Source: Cichorium intybus (taxonomy: Eukaryota; Streptophyta; Magnoliopsida; Asterales; Asteraceae). From it: a stretch of DNA of 64,000 bases. Position 1 is the first letter of the stretch. Every line of letters begins with the position of its first letter. Location of the stretch: positions 62,407,229-62,471,228 of the forward strand of contig CM042010.1 in assembly GCA_023525715.1 (NCBI GenBank), in the 5' to 3' direction. The notes beneath the pieces are model-generated. The model saw only the letters and a program-made list of their open reading frames with translations. It was not told where the DNA came from and searched no databases. Both the position numbers and the translations under genes were made by a program. This document shows positions 1 through 10,811 of this stretch, piece by piece.

Positions 1-2382
1 AAGCACAAGTCAGATACCTTTGAAAAGTTCAAAGAGCTTAAAAACGAGGTAGAGAATCAATTAGGCAGGAAGATAAAGATGCTCAGGTCCGACAGAGGCG
101 GAGAGTATCTTAGTATCGAGTTCCTAGACTATCTAAAGGAATGCGGAATAGTTTCGCAGTTGACACCTCCCAGGACACCATAGTTGAACGGTGTTGCGGA
201 GAGGCGCAAGCGAACCCTATTGGACATGGTTCGTTCCATGATGAGTCGAGCTTCACTTCCCATTCACTTCTGGGGGTATGCCTTAGAGACTGCCGCCCAT
301 ATCCTCAATCTTGTCCCTACTAAAAAGGTTGCCAAAACACCTCATGAAATGTGGACGGGGAAGGTTCCCTCGTTGGCACATATCAAAGTCTGGGGTTGTG
401 AGGCTTTCGTTAGACGAGAGACTCAAGACAAACTCGCAGAAAGAAGCGAAAGGTGTTTCTTCCTTGGTTATCCCAAACAGTCCTTTGGATATCTATTCTA
501 CAGACCGAGCGAGGACGTGGTCTTTGTAGCTAGACGAGCGGTCTTTCGAGAAAGAGAACTCATATTCAAAGAGGACAGTGGGAGTACCATTGATCTGGAA
601 GAAATTCAAGAGTCATCAGATGACGCAACCTTAGGAGAAACTAGCAACCAACATGAGGAAGAAGTTCCTGTTGGTCCGACTGATGTATCCTTACCTCTTA
701 GGCGTTCCGGTAGGGTTAGCATGCCACCCGAGTTTTATGGTTTCCATATAACTTCGGATGGGGACACGTTTGTCAGTGATAGGACACTGATAAATTTGGA
801 TGAACCAGCTAACTACCAGGAAGCAGTGGCGGGCCCTGAGTCTGCCAAGTGGAAAGAGGCCATGGATAGCGAGATCAAGTCCATGTATGACAATCAAGTT
901 TGGAACTTGGTTGATAATGTACCGGGTCGAAGGACAGTCGGGTGCAAATGGATCTTCAAGAAGAAGACCGACATGGACGGAAAGGTACACACTTTCAAGG
1001 CAAGACTGGTTGCGAAGGGCTTTACTCAAACCCCAGGGGTTGACTATGACGAGACCTTCTCACCAGTAGCCAAGATAAAGTCTATTAGGATTATGCTGGC
1101 CATAGCTGCATTTCATGACTATGAAATTTGGCAGATAGACGTCAAAACCGCTTTCCTTAATGGAAAGTTGACTGAGGATGTTTACATGAATCAGCCAGAG
1201 GGTTTTGTCGATGCAAAGTATCCCAATAAGGTGTGTAAGCTTGAGAGATCAATCTACGGATTGAAGCAAGCTTCTCGCAGCTGGAATCTTTGTTTCCATG
1301 AGAAAGTCAAAGAGTTTGGTTTCTTTAGGAGCGAGGATGAGTCCTGCATATATGTCAAGGCTAGTGGGAGTATAGTCACCTTTCTGGTGCTGTATGTCGA
1401 TGACATACTGCTCATGGGAAACGATATTCCAACCTAGCAAGATGTCAAGGCTTGGCTTGGGAAATGTTTCGCCATGAAGGACCTAGGAGAGGCTGCTTAT
1501 ATTCTCGGGATAAGAATATTGAGAGATAGGAAGAAGAGACTAATAGGACTTAGTCAGGGTACATACTTGGAAAAGGTACTGAAAAGGTTTAGTATGGAAA
1601 ATTCCAAGAAGGGAGAGCTACCTATCCAAAGTAATGCAAAATTGAGTAAGACTCAAAGTCCGAGTATAGACGAAGAAATAGCTGAAATGAGTCGGGTACC
1701 TTACGCTTCGGCTGTAGGATCGATCATGTACGCTATGACATGTACTCGCCCAGACGTGGCCTTTGCTTTAAGCATGGTCAGTCGGTACCAGGGTAACCCT
1801 GGAAGGGCGCATTGGATAGCTGTGAAAAATATACTCAAGTATCTGCGAAGGACAAAGAACATGGTGTTAGTCCTCGGTGGCAGTGATACCTTGAGAGTTG
1901 AAGGATATACAGATGCCAGCTTTCAGACGGATAGAGACAGTGGTCGGTCTCAGTCAGGTTGGGTATTCCTTCTGAACAGAGGAGCAATAACTTGGAAAAG
2001 TTCCAAGCAGGATACGGTGGCTGATTCTACGTGCAAATCAGAATACATAGCAGCAAGTGAAGCATCAAAGGAAGCGGCTTGGCTGAAGAACTTTATCGGG
2101 GACCTTGGAGTAGTCCCAAGTATTCAGGAGCCCGTGGAACTGTTCTGCGATAACGAAGGTGCGGTAGCTTTGACAAAGGAACCGCGAGACCATGGAAAGT
2201 CCAGGCATATCGACAGAAAGTACCACTACATAAGGCATAAGGTAGAAGAAGGTCAACTCTTGGTAAAGAGGGTATCATCGGAAGAAAATCCTGCAGATCC
2301 CTTGACAAAGGCTCTGAGTAGGATTAAGCATAATCAGCATGCTAGGAGCATTGGATTAAGAGATGATATAAAGTTTATATAA
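1..2382 (+). pseudogene. pol: copia pol: integrase (partial), reverse transcriptase, RNase H
   Basis: A single reading frame runs from base 1 to the TAA at 2380-2382, broken by two in-frame TAG stops (181-183 and 1435-1437). In order it encodes the C-terminal half of the integrase core, including the catalytic Glu region just after the first stop; the copia-specific integrase tail with the GCEAFV stretch near 395-412; a variable linker; an RT core from about 850 with the YVDD catalytic motif at 1393-1404; and an RNase H ending near the NPADPLTKAL stretch. In an intact copia element this polyprotein copies and integrates the element in virus-like particles. With only two stops over almost 800 codons, decay is recent. 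Gag and protease lie off the left edge. Confidence 0.93.
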
Positions 2383-3223
2383 ATTAGATAGGTTTCGAAA
2401 CTTGTAACAATGTATTGTATTTGACTCTTGTGATTTAATAATAGAGATTTATTATGGTTTACTACTTTTGTCAATACTTCATCATTGTGTTTCATTTGGC
2501 ATGTTTACTTCCTGAATAATTGGATTATTCAAATATCCACAGTCGCTCATACTTTTTAGGGAGTAAGTATGAAGTAAGACTGTCACGAATTAATTGTAGA
2601 TTGTCTAAGGAGTTAGACATAGCAATGAGATTGCTGCAACATTCGTGAGTACTTGGAAATGGAGATTTGAGTATTGGATAAACCCGCTCTCAATGGATTG
2701 CTTCATGGATTTCATCATGAGCAATGTTGAGACGATAATATCTTTTGATCTTTAAGCTAAGACATATGAGTTATGATTTACTAGACGGTTGTTCATTCAT
2801 AATACGAAAACGCATCGGTAACTCGGTGTTATAAAACGTGTTGTTGTGAGTAATTTGTCTGGTAAAAGACATAAGTATATGAGTCAAAGTTTATTCGTCC
2901 CTTGACCCTGACGGGGATCAGATATCTGTAGGCCTCTCGATGATTTTGAAGTTGACTAAAATGGTTGGCCAACCGGGACTAAATTGGTAGTCTAAGAGTC
3001 ATATGTAAATCGGAAATCGAGGAACAGTGAATCAGACCAGATTGATTTTATCCATGTCTTGAGTCTGAAAAATATCTAGTTGGACGGAGGATCATCAGAT
3101 CACTTATCTTTGGACAGAACTGACTAGGTCAGAGTTTTGCAGTAGTTTCTAGGAAGCTTAAGGTGCTGGTTAATTAGAGGCTAAATTGGTAATTATAGTC
3201 ATAGATTTATCCAAGTGGGAGAC
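2383..3223 (+). other. 3' untranslated region of element A with serial hairpins
   Basis: No coding capacity is visible. From about 2498 onward it matches the 3' regions of T1 (reverse complement of about 43062-42334) and T2, which links A to those gag-only elements. It contains consecutive short perfect hairpins: TCATACTT/AAGTATGA at 2547-2572, TGTCTAA/TTAGACA at 2602-2619, AGCAAT/ATTGCT at 2621-2635, and ATTGCT/AGCAAT with inner CATG/CATG arms at 2697-2725. Equivalents are retained in T1. Confidence 0.75.
3211..3223 (+). other. polypurine tract of element A
   Basis: The purine-rich run CCAAGTGGGAGAC lies directly before the TGTTGG start of the 3' LTR, the place where plus-strand DNA synthesis is primed. 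The same tract, in reverse complement, flanks the 3' LTRs of T1 and T2. Confidence 0.75.
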
Positions 3224-3997
3224 TGTTGGATTAGGTGTCTAAGCCATGACTAATAATTAGTATTTACCTAATTAATAGAAGCACAGTCCATTTGGGTTGC
3301 CCTCATGGCTGGAGGTTTGGTAGAAAATTCGGTAGAGAGAAAGGTTGATTTGTTATGGGATTAATAAATCAACAGGAATTAAATATATGGTTTATTAATA
3401 TATTAAAGTCATAATATATTAATTAGAAACTATATTAATTAATTAGGAATTAATCCAGAATTAATTGGATTTAATTTGGGGATTAATTAATTAATTAAAG
3501 GTGCAGGGACTGAAACTGTAATTATTCAATAGTTGAGTAAGTGACAGTGGGAGTGACCAGTGCGGAAATCGAAATATATATATGGTATATATATATTTTC
3601 GATTTTGATATAATAAGGATAATTAGGGTTTTGAATATAAGATAAAAGGTTTATCTTATTTGAATTCAAAAAAGGCTTATCCTTAAGGCTTATCAACTGG
3701 TCATCTGGAAACTATAAATAGGGGTCCCTGGGCACTCATAATTTTCGCCATTCTCATAGTTCTCTCTGGAATTTTCGATCCCTTCCCCTCCTTTCTTGGG
3801 TGTGACTTTCATTTGAGGCAGGATACTTTTGCTGCTCAGCTTCCAAGAAATTAAGGTTGGTTTTTCTGTTTTGATCTTTAGTTTCTTTTATTGGCCTCTA
3901 GGTATTTGTTATATGTTCAATTAGAAGAAAACATAGATCCTTATAGGTTGCATGTGAACATAGGTTATTTAGTTCATGGTTTGCAGAAAACCTTTCA
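3224..3997 (+). repeat. 3' LTR of element A (774 bp)
   Basis: The LTR begins TGTTGGATTAGG and ends AAACCTTTCA. It is AT-rich and has a TATAAATA box at 3713-3720 that would place the transcript start some 30 bases downstream. Start, end and much of the body match the LTRs of T1 (766 bp each) and T2 (768 bp), so all belong to one LTR family. Confidence 0.92.
3713..3720 (+). promoter_or_regulatory. TATA box in LTR of A
   Basis: TATAAATA followed by a GC-richer stretch, in the middle-to-late part of the LTR where a U3/R boundary is expected. Confidence 0.6.
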
Positions 3998-4000
3998 GTG

Positions 4001-5728
4001 TCTACTCTGCAGAATGGACCACAGAGTCAGCCACAAGGAGGTCAAGGAGGACCGAAGACTCAAGAAGCGAATCAAGTCTATGGTCAGGGTCAAGGACAGT
4101 ATGGCAATGGACGACCCTACAGACCATATAACCAAGGTCAGGAGAATTTCAATAACTAAAGGCAGAACAACTACCAAGGGCAGTCATCCAACCCGCCCAG
4201 GCAGCATCAACTGGCGAATGGTAATGCCAATGGAAATGGTAGCAGCAACAGTAGGGGGCGCAATAACTCCATCAACAATGCCCCGGGGACGCAGGAGGAT
4301 CTGGTCGCAAAAATGTACGAAATGTTCAATACAACGCAGCAGCAATCGCAGGCCAATGCGAAAGCCATCGTCAATATGGAGAGGCAAATCGCCCAAATGG
4401 CTGAAGACCAACAGAAAAGAGATAATGGGAAGCTGCCAAGTACCACAGAAGTCAATCCAACCCATGGTCAGCGAGCCGGAAAGGAACATGTCAACACTGT
4501 TGATGCTAAATGGAGGAAAGTCGCTCTGGAAGATCTGCTAGAATCTGGAAATGAGGCAGAGAGTAAAGAAGAAGAAGTTAAGGAAGAGGTGGAAATTGAA
4601 AAGGAAAATAGGGAAGACGAGGAATTAAAGTAAATTCCTGTTGAGAAGGAAACTCAACCAAAGGAGAACAAGGATGGACAGGAGGAAAAGCAGCCGATAA
4701 TAGCTGGAATCAAACAAAGAAAGAAGGACAAGAAAGGGAAGACAAAGCAAGAAGCATCTAAATCGACAGGGCCATCGATGAACCAACCTTTGTGGGATGA
4801 ACTTAAGAACGCTCCTGAGGATACACGAATTCTTCAGGAGATGTGCAAAAAAAATGGAAAAAGTAATACTCCCACACCTGACACTGTGAGGTTGACTATT
4901 AAAGCTAGTGAGGCACTGTTGGGAATACTGCCCAAGAAAGAAAAGGATCCTGGGTCACCACTGATCACTGCTACTGTAGGAGATGTGGTCATTAGGAACA
5001 CCTTGCTGGATTTGGGAGCAAGTGTGAATGTGCTACCGGGATACTTATATGATAAATACAAGAATGAGGAATTAGAGCCAGCAAAGACTGTGTTACAACT
5101 AGCTGATCAGTCAACCAGAGTGCCCCGAGGTAAGCTTACTAATGTAATAGTGAAAGTTGGGGACTTCTTTTACCCAGTGGACTTTTTAGTAATGGAATAT
5201 GAGAGTCGGGAGGATGCGCCCACGTTAATATTAGGACGTCCGTTCTTGGCTACAGCTAGCGCTATTATCGACTGCAAAACAAGAGATTTGGACATCTTCT
5301 TCGGGTCGAGAAAAAGAAGGTTAAATATGTTTGGAAGTCCCATATCTCTACCTCAAGGGTATGATGATAAGAATTTGGACAGCAACTTGCTGATGGAGCC
5401 TGGGGTTAGGGACAAAAGAACAATACGGACGCGACCGGGAGAAAGATGAAAAGAGGAGGTTTTAAAGGACAAAAAGGAGCATCCGTTGTCCACCATTGAT
5501 AAAGAGCAGCTACTGGACATGATGGAGATGTTGGAAGCAAGGCACCAACAGTATGAGAAGGATGCAAGGGAAAGGGAAGCAAAGGTCTTTCAGCTCCTGG
5601 AAGCCCAGCAACAATAGATTAGCGGGGCTATTGACAGGATGACTCATCTCACTTCGTTGATGTCAATGATGGCCCATAATTTCGTGCCAAATCAAAAGGA
5701 GATGCCATCAGAAATTCAAGAAGAATAG
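4001..5728 (+). pseudogene. Athila-type gag C-terminus plus aspartic protease
   Basis: One frame runs through the region, with in-frame stops at 4157, 4631, 5447 and 5615 and the last at 5726-5728. It begins with a Gln/Gly/Asn-rich gag tail, then a segment like the gag C-terminus of Athila elements (about 4310-4500), a Glu/Lys-rich linker (about 4510-4740), and a protease domain (about 4890-5270) with the Asp-containing LLDLGASVNVLP motif at about 5007-5042 and the ILGRPFL flap region near 5229-5249. A short charged coiled-coil-like tail (about 5480-5614) follows. No RT follows in any frame. In an active family this product would form the capsid and process it. The 5' half of gag is cut off by insertion of A. 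Confidence 0.85.
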
Positions 5729-6475
5729 GAGAAGGAACAACACGTCTGGCTGAAGACGTTAAACTTAGCGCTTGTTGGGAGGCAACCCATCTTTTCATAG
5801 GTTAGGTACTGTATTCCTAGGGTAATTAGGAAATTATATCATCATCATTTGCTGGTATTATTGGTCGAAGGCAAGTGTGGGGTTGTTTTGAAGAAAGTTG
5901 AATTTTTGATGACCGCGCCGCGGTCAGGAAAATTGCACGCCGCGGGATCGTAAACCAACCCGATGCGCAGGAGTTGATTTGGGAGCACGCGTGCCGCGGT
6001 TCGCTCATATCCGTGCCGTGGAAATTGATCAGTCGGATTCCTTCGATATTAAGGTAAGCCGCGACACTATTCACACACACCACGCCTCGGAGCTCTGTTC
6101 ATCGAAAATTTCTTGTGTTTTTTCTTGCTCATTTCATTCCTACTACCAAGGTACGTCATTCTAACTAGCTTTTACTTGTTTAAACTAGTGATTAGGCAGA
6201 TGATTTGGTTGATTTCTCCAAAAACTCAAAAACTTAGAAATCGCCAATGCTGACTGGTAGGGTGTTTATTTTGCCAAATAATGACCCTAGATGAGTTAGT
6301 CGACACTTAGGCTACCTTGTAGTGTATTTTGATTGAGTTTAAACAGGTTAAATCGTGAGTTTGGATTTGGAATTGGAAACAGCCGCTCGCCGCCCCGCGC
6401 CTTGGTTCTTGGGCCGCGCCGCGGTGCGGTGGGGAAGAAAAGGACCTAAATTGCAAAATTTTTTCTTTTGTGCGG
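5729..6475 (+). other. spacer between protease and env-like ORF in B
   Basis: This is non-coding. It contains a conserved box at 5761-5789 with a TGGG/CCCA arm pair, present also in D at 57871-57898, where B and D become collinear. Next comes an AAGTGTGGGG motif (5873-5882) and a set of very CG-rich short palindromic blocks (about 5910-6010 and 6385-6435) in an AT-rich background. The last 100 bases resemble an intron end: a T-rich tract immediately before the env-like ATG. B has GCGG where D has a canonical CAG acceptor. Confidence 0.6.
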
Positions 6476-7269
6476 ATGTCGTTCAGATTAGATCACCAGT
6501 TCCTTCAGTTCCCCACTGAGCTGGACATTTCAGTGGAGTATATTTCACGGAGGGATGCCCTAATTGGTCGTCGGGTTCTCGAGGCGACGATCATCGATCG
6601 GGACATTCTGCGAGACGCTGGGCTTTGGGGCGAGGTCGAGCCATTTTTGCACCGTACATGGGTTGATGGAGAGGCTAGGTTCACATGCCGAGGCTGGGAC
6701 AGGCTCATGGCCACTCAGGATGATACAGTATATATCGAGCTTCTGTTGGAGTTCCTATCTACTGTCCGTTTTGCACCGGGTTCTCAGGAGGCCCGTTCCA
6801 GGCTCGTGCGATTTAGATTGCGGGGAGTGCAACCTCCGGGAGTTTGGGAGACGCACCGACATATACACAGAGGCGGATCTACAGCACCGCCATTTCATGC
6901 AGTTCCTTACGGCGTGCATTCAGGGGCAACCCGAGAGGGCTGCCAATATGGAGGTTTGGGCACCATTGTCCAATGTATTCTACGAGGCGAGGACATCCAG
7001 AGAGAGCCATCTTCGCGATCCACTTCACCGACTCATGCACCGTATTGTCTCTACCTCCATCATGCATCGGGAGGGGGGCGACAAGGTGTCCGGCGAGGAC
7101 ATGACGTATCTCTGGGTCCTCCTTGACCCCTCCAGGTTCTTTCACCTCCCGTTCGCCCTAGGTGTCTCCTTGTCCACCCGTGCGACGGGGGCATCTGCCA
7201 GCAGTCCTCTGGGCCGTGGGTATTTCATCACCCGCTTGGCCCGTTCGTATTGGATTCATACTGCTCCGG
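6476..7269 (+). pseudogene. env-like / ATHILA ORF1-type gene, 5' part (element B)
   Basis: The frame opens at ATG 6476 (MSFRLDHQF). It matches the D gene (56084-57181, minus strand) closely, allowing the break to be seen: around 6830 B has an 11-base deletion relative to D, which shifts the frame. The downstream half (about 6840-7269) continues in another frame through the GRGYFITRLARSY stretch. The ORF is then cut by insertion of C at 7270 and resumes at 15102. The family resembles the plant ATHILA ORF-1 domain from memory (PF03078), found in the env-like position of Athila elements. Its function is not established and I see no clear membrane anchor here. Confidence 0.75.
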
Positions 7270-7407
7270 TGTAACACCACGTTACTCTCGGTAAGTATTT
7301 ATATACTAGTCTTAGTGAAATTAAGATTAATTAAATTATTGTATGAGTTTGGGTAGTTAGAATTTCATTTGGAAGGAATTTGAAGTTGAAAAATTGCATA
7401 AAGCAGG

Positions 7408-7651
7408 TTACACGGGTCGTGTAGGAGTTACACGGGTCGTGTGGGAAGTCTTGTTGGACTTGTTGGGCATACCGAAGGTTACACGGGTCGTGTAAGTTTA
7501 ACACGGGTCGTGTAACAAGTTGATGAATTCTTACCGTAAACTACACGGGCCGTGTAGTGTTGGACACGGGTCGTGTAGCTCTGTAGAACAAAACTTCAAA
7601 TTTCATACCGTAAACTACACGGGCCGTGTAGTTTTGGACACAGGTCGTGCT
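7408..7651 (+). repeat. cluster of eight ACACGGGTCGTGT palindromes
   Basis: Eight copies of ACACG-GG(T/C)-CGTGT, usually flanked by TT/AA or CT/AG that extend the arms, occur near 7409, 7429, 7479, 7500, 7541, 7563, 7615 and 7637. Each can form a short hairpin. The same cluster occurs in the 3' LTR at 13708-13936 with one copy fewer and several mutated arms. Confidence 0.85.
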
Positions 7652-8244
7652 ACGCACTGGCCCCACCCATTTAAGTTGCAAAAATCCATCTTTTGGTTAG
7701 ATTTCTCTCGATCAAAACCTCTCCTCAACCCTAGAAATATTTCCTAAACCATATTAGGACCAAATTGGAAGGCTAGAACTCGAAGGATTGAAGTAATCTT
7801 CGGTATTTCGCTTCTTGAAGGTAAGGTTTACGGTTTTGGCTCTTTTGAACAGTTGATTTGGTAATTTTGGGTGGGTTTCGAGTTGTGGTGAAGGACCACC
7901 TGTGTATGGCTAGAAATTTAACTTATACACATGTTTGGGAAGTATTGAAATGTTTCTAAACTTGAGTCTTAGCTATTGAAATCGAGTTTCAAGCCTAGAT
8001 GGTTGAAAATCAAGGTTTTCACCTCTACATGGTATGTGTGTGATTGTGTAGGTGCAAGAAAACCTTAAAGGTTTGTGATAGCTTCGGTGTTGCAAATTAG
8101 AACTATAAAGAGTCTCGATACCAGGTGAGTAATCTCTCTTATATCAGTTATGATATTTGTATTGAGCAAACTCTTGAAATTGAAAGGAGCCTTAGCATTT
8201 GAAATGACAATCTATAAGTTAGTCAATTACCCAATTGGTATGGT

Positions 8245-8466
8245 ATAACGGCCTTTGAGGCTAGGAGATTGTATTTCATATCCAAATGTTAACGGCCCTT
8301 GTGGCTAGGAGATTGGATTTTGTATCCAAATATTAACGGCCCCTCGTGGCTAGGATATTGGATTCCGTATCCAAATTATACGGCCTATATGGCTAGGAGA
8401 TTGGATGTGATATCCAAATAATAATAACGGCCCTTGTGGCTAGGAGATTGGATTGATATCCAAAGG
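8245..8466 (+). repeat. about 45-bp tandem repeat in LTR of C, five units
   Basis: Units start TAACGGCC, contain GGCTAGGAGATTGGAT, and end ATCCAAA; starts are near 8245, 8290, 8334, 8377 and 8425. Within each unit TTGGAT and ATCCAA form an inverted repeat with a 4-7 base spacer. The 3' LTR has the same five units at about 14527-14747. Confidence 0.85.
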
Positions 8467-8818
8467 TCGATTCAAACAAGAATATACACTGTATTGAGTT
8501 TTAACAACTTAATTATATATTTACATGCTAAATTGACTATATGATTACTCATTGAGCTTCATGGCTCACAGTGTATGTGTGAATTGTCCCTGCAGGTGAG
8601 CGTGACCCTGCTAAGGGTAAAGATGTAGCTCATGGATAGGATTATTCGTTGTAGCGGCCCGGCTTAGGAGGAGTTTACTTTTGATATATACTCCTTGATA
8701 CACTTGTACCCTTTTGTAATAACTTCTACACCTAAACAGTAGTTTTGTATGTTTAAAACTGTGTTTAAAAATGAAAAATTTTGGGTGTATTCTGTTTAAA
8801 AAGTCGGGTGTTACAAGT

Positions 8819-8830
8819 TGGTATCAGAGC
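8819..8830 (+). other. primer-binding site of element C
   Basis: TGGTATCAGAGC begins three bases after the 5' LTR. It is the standard complement of the 3' end of plant initiator tRNA-Met, used to prime minus-strand synthesis. Confidence 0.92.
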
Positions 8831-8966
8831 CGTGGTTTAAGTGAACTAGGTGTCTGTATAATAGATCCCTGGACTTAAACCTTGAGAGATAATTGACATG
8901 TTAAACGTTTGGTTGTATATAAGTTTGTTATTATATATAACCTAACAATTTATTAAATTTTGAAGT

Positions 8967-10811
8967 ATGAGAAGTACTAGAAGTAATCCTACTCGAGGAA
9001 ATTCTGGGCGTGGAGCCTCAAGAGGTGGTCGGGCCCGTTCTCAAGGCTCGGTTGGAAGAGGTACGAGTGGACCAGCAAATGAAAATCCATCAGATATACA
9101 CACCATTGTAGCCGATGTGGTACGTGAACTATTACCTACTTCGATAAATGCACGTGATGAAAGTGCTGCAAAGCAAGTTCACGACAAACTGCCTGAAAAT
9201 GAGAGTCAAGGGGAAAGTAGAGTTCGTGTTGAGAAAGAAGTCCAAGGAGAAGGAAGTTCTGGGAAAAAGACTGAATGTACTTATAAAACTTTTCTGGGCT
9301 ACAAGCCCAAAGAGTTTTCAGGGACAGATAATCCGGTCCAAGCTATGGAATGGTTTATGCATACAGAGAAGGTGTTTCGAATCAGTAAGTGTGCTAAAGG
9401 GGATAAGGTGGAGTTTGCCACAAATCAACTAACTGGTAATGCACTACATTGGTGGCAAGTGTTTAGTAAGGCATTGGGTCCCGACTTAACCCAGTCCTTA
9501 CTATGGGAATAGTTCAAAACAAAGTTTAATGAAGAATATTGCTCTGAGGTGGCTGTGAAAAGGCTAGAGGAGGAGTTTCTGCATTTGGAACAAGGATCTC
9601 ACACGGTGCAAGAGTACACGATGAGTTTTCTTGAAAAAGCTAGATTTGCAGAGCATCAGATAAACACTGAGAAAAGAAAAATTGATAAATACGTGTGGGG
9701 ATTGAAAACCCGAATTAGAGAAATTGTACAATCGCTTCAGTTGTCCTCCTTCCGACAGGTGGTGGATAGAGCCACAGAAAGAGAGACGGAACTTCAGAGA
9801 CAGGAGGAGGAAAAGAAAGTTGTAGAAACTAAACGAAAAGCGGAGGAACAACCGTGGACGCCTCAGAAAAAGTCGCAACAGATGGGGTCCAATTTTAAAG
9901 GCAAAGGTCCGAAATAGGAAGCAAAGTGGTGTGAAAAATGCAAGAAAAAGCACTTTGGAAATTGCCGAACTGATATTCCATCGTCGGGTTGTCGTAACTA
10001 TGGAAAGCAAGGACATATCGCTCGAGACTATCGGGCAGAGCGGAGGTGTTTCCAATGTGGGGCTACAGACCATATTCGCCCAAGCTGTCCCCAGACAAAA
10101 GCTGGAGCACCTAGTGATAAACCTAGAGAGGAGCGGGGAGGAAAGAAAGAAGAGGTAAAGGGTCGGGGAGGACCAGTAGCATCACGGGCATTCCAAATGA
10201 TAGGGGAAGAGGCTCTTGAAAAGACTAATGTAGTTACAGGTATATTCACTCTAAATTCAATTCCAGTATATGTAATATTTGATCCTGGAGCTACGCATTG
10301 TCTTGTGTCAACATCTATGATGCCTCGTTTAAATGTTCCCTTAACTCCTATGGATGAAAGTTTGGAAGTAGCAGTGGCAGATGGTAGATATGTTTGGGTG
10401 TCAGAACATATTGAAGGTTGTCAGCTTAAGATCTACGGGACCTCTTTCCCTATAGATCTGAAGCCGATGACTACCAAGGAGTTTGGAGTAATTGTGGGTA
10501 TGGATTGGTTGGCAACAAATTATGCTAACGTGGATTGCAGAAACAAAAATAATACAATTTTAACACCAGAAGAGGCATGGATTAAAATCCAGGGCGAAAG
10601 ACCGTGTCTGAGAATGCCGGTTATTTCCTTTGCTCAAGCCCGGAGTAGTGTCAATAAAGGAGGGACATTTTATTTAGCATATGTGTCTGTTGCTAAATTG
10701 GAACAAATGGGAAAAGAAAGTGTAAAAATTTTAAACGAATTTCCAGACGTTTTTCTGAAGAACTCCCTGGGTTACCGCCAGACCGACAAGTTGAATTTGC
10801 AATTGAATTAG
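8967..10811 (+). pseudogene. gag-pro: gag and aspartic protease of element C
   Basis: The frame opens at ATG 8967 with a basic, Gly/Arg-rich N-terminus, followed by a retrotransposon gag domain (about 9290-9700, with the FSGTDNP and NALHWWQ stretches). A zinc-knuckle region lies at 9930-10100: one CCHC knuckle (CFQCGATDHIRPSC) is intact and the one before it has lost two Cys. The protease has its catalytic triplet in the FDPGATHCLVS stretch near 10279-10311. Two in-frame TAG stops lie at 9510 and 9915. A one-base deletion near 10756 shifts the frame just before RT, giving the artificial stop at 10809. Otherwise gag to RT would be one continuous frame, as in Tekay elements. Confidence 0.93.

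Larger units (their letters stand above)
1..3997 (+). mobile_element. Ty1/copia LTR retrotransposon A, 3' part
   Basis: The window opens inside the integrase of a copia element. The order integrase, RT, RNase H, 3' untranslated region, polypurine tract, LTR is typical of Ty1/copia. The 3' LTR ends at 3997 and Athila-type gag sequence (element B) resumes directly after it, so A was inserted into B. The 5 bases after the LTR (3998-4002, GTGTC) should be one copy of the target-site duplication; the other copy and the 5' LTR are off the window. LTR and 3' untranslated region closely resemble those of T1 and T2. Confidence 0.93.
7270..8815 (+). repeat. 5' LTR of element C (1546 bp)
   Basis: It starts TGTAACACCACG and ends GGGTGTTACA. 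It holds eight copies of a short imperfect palindrome (7408-7651) and a five-unit tandem repeat (8245-8466). The 3' LTR is 21 bp shorter, mainly because it lacks one palindrome copy. The rest is AT-rich without coding capacity. Confidence 0.95.

Noticed and set aside
6505..7145. ORFs antisense to the env-like gene of B
   Set aside because: Shadow frames of a GC-rich coding stretch; the plus-strand frame matches the independent copy in D.
8245..8466. CRISPR-like array of regular repeats
   Set aside because: Units are diverged, contiguous and without unique spacers of constant length; they lie in a plant LTR and are duplicated in the second LTR.
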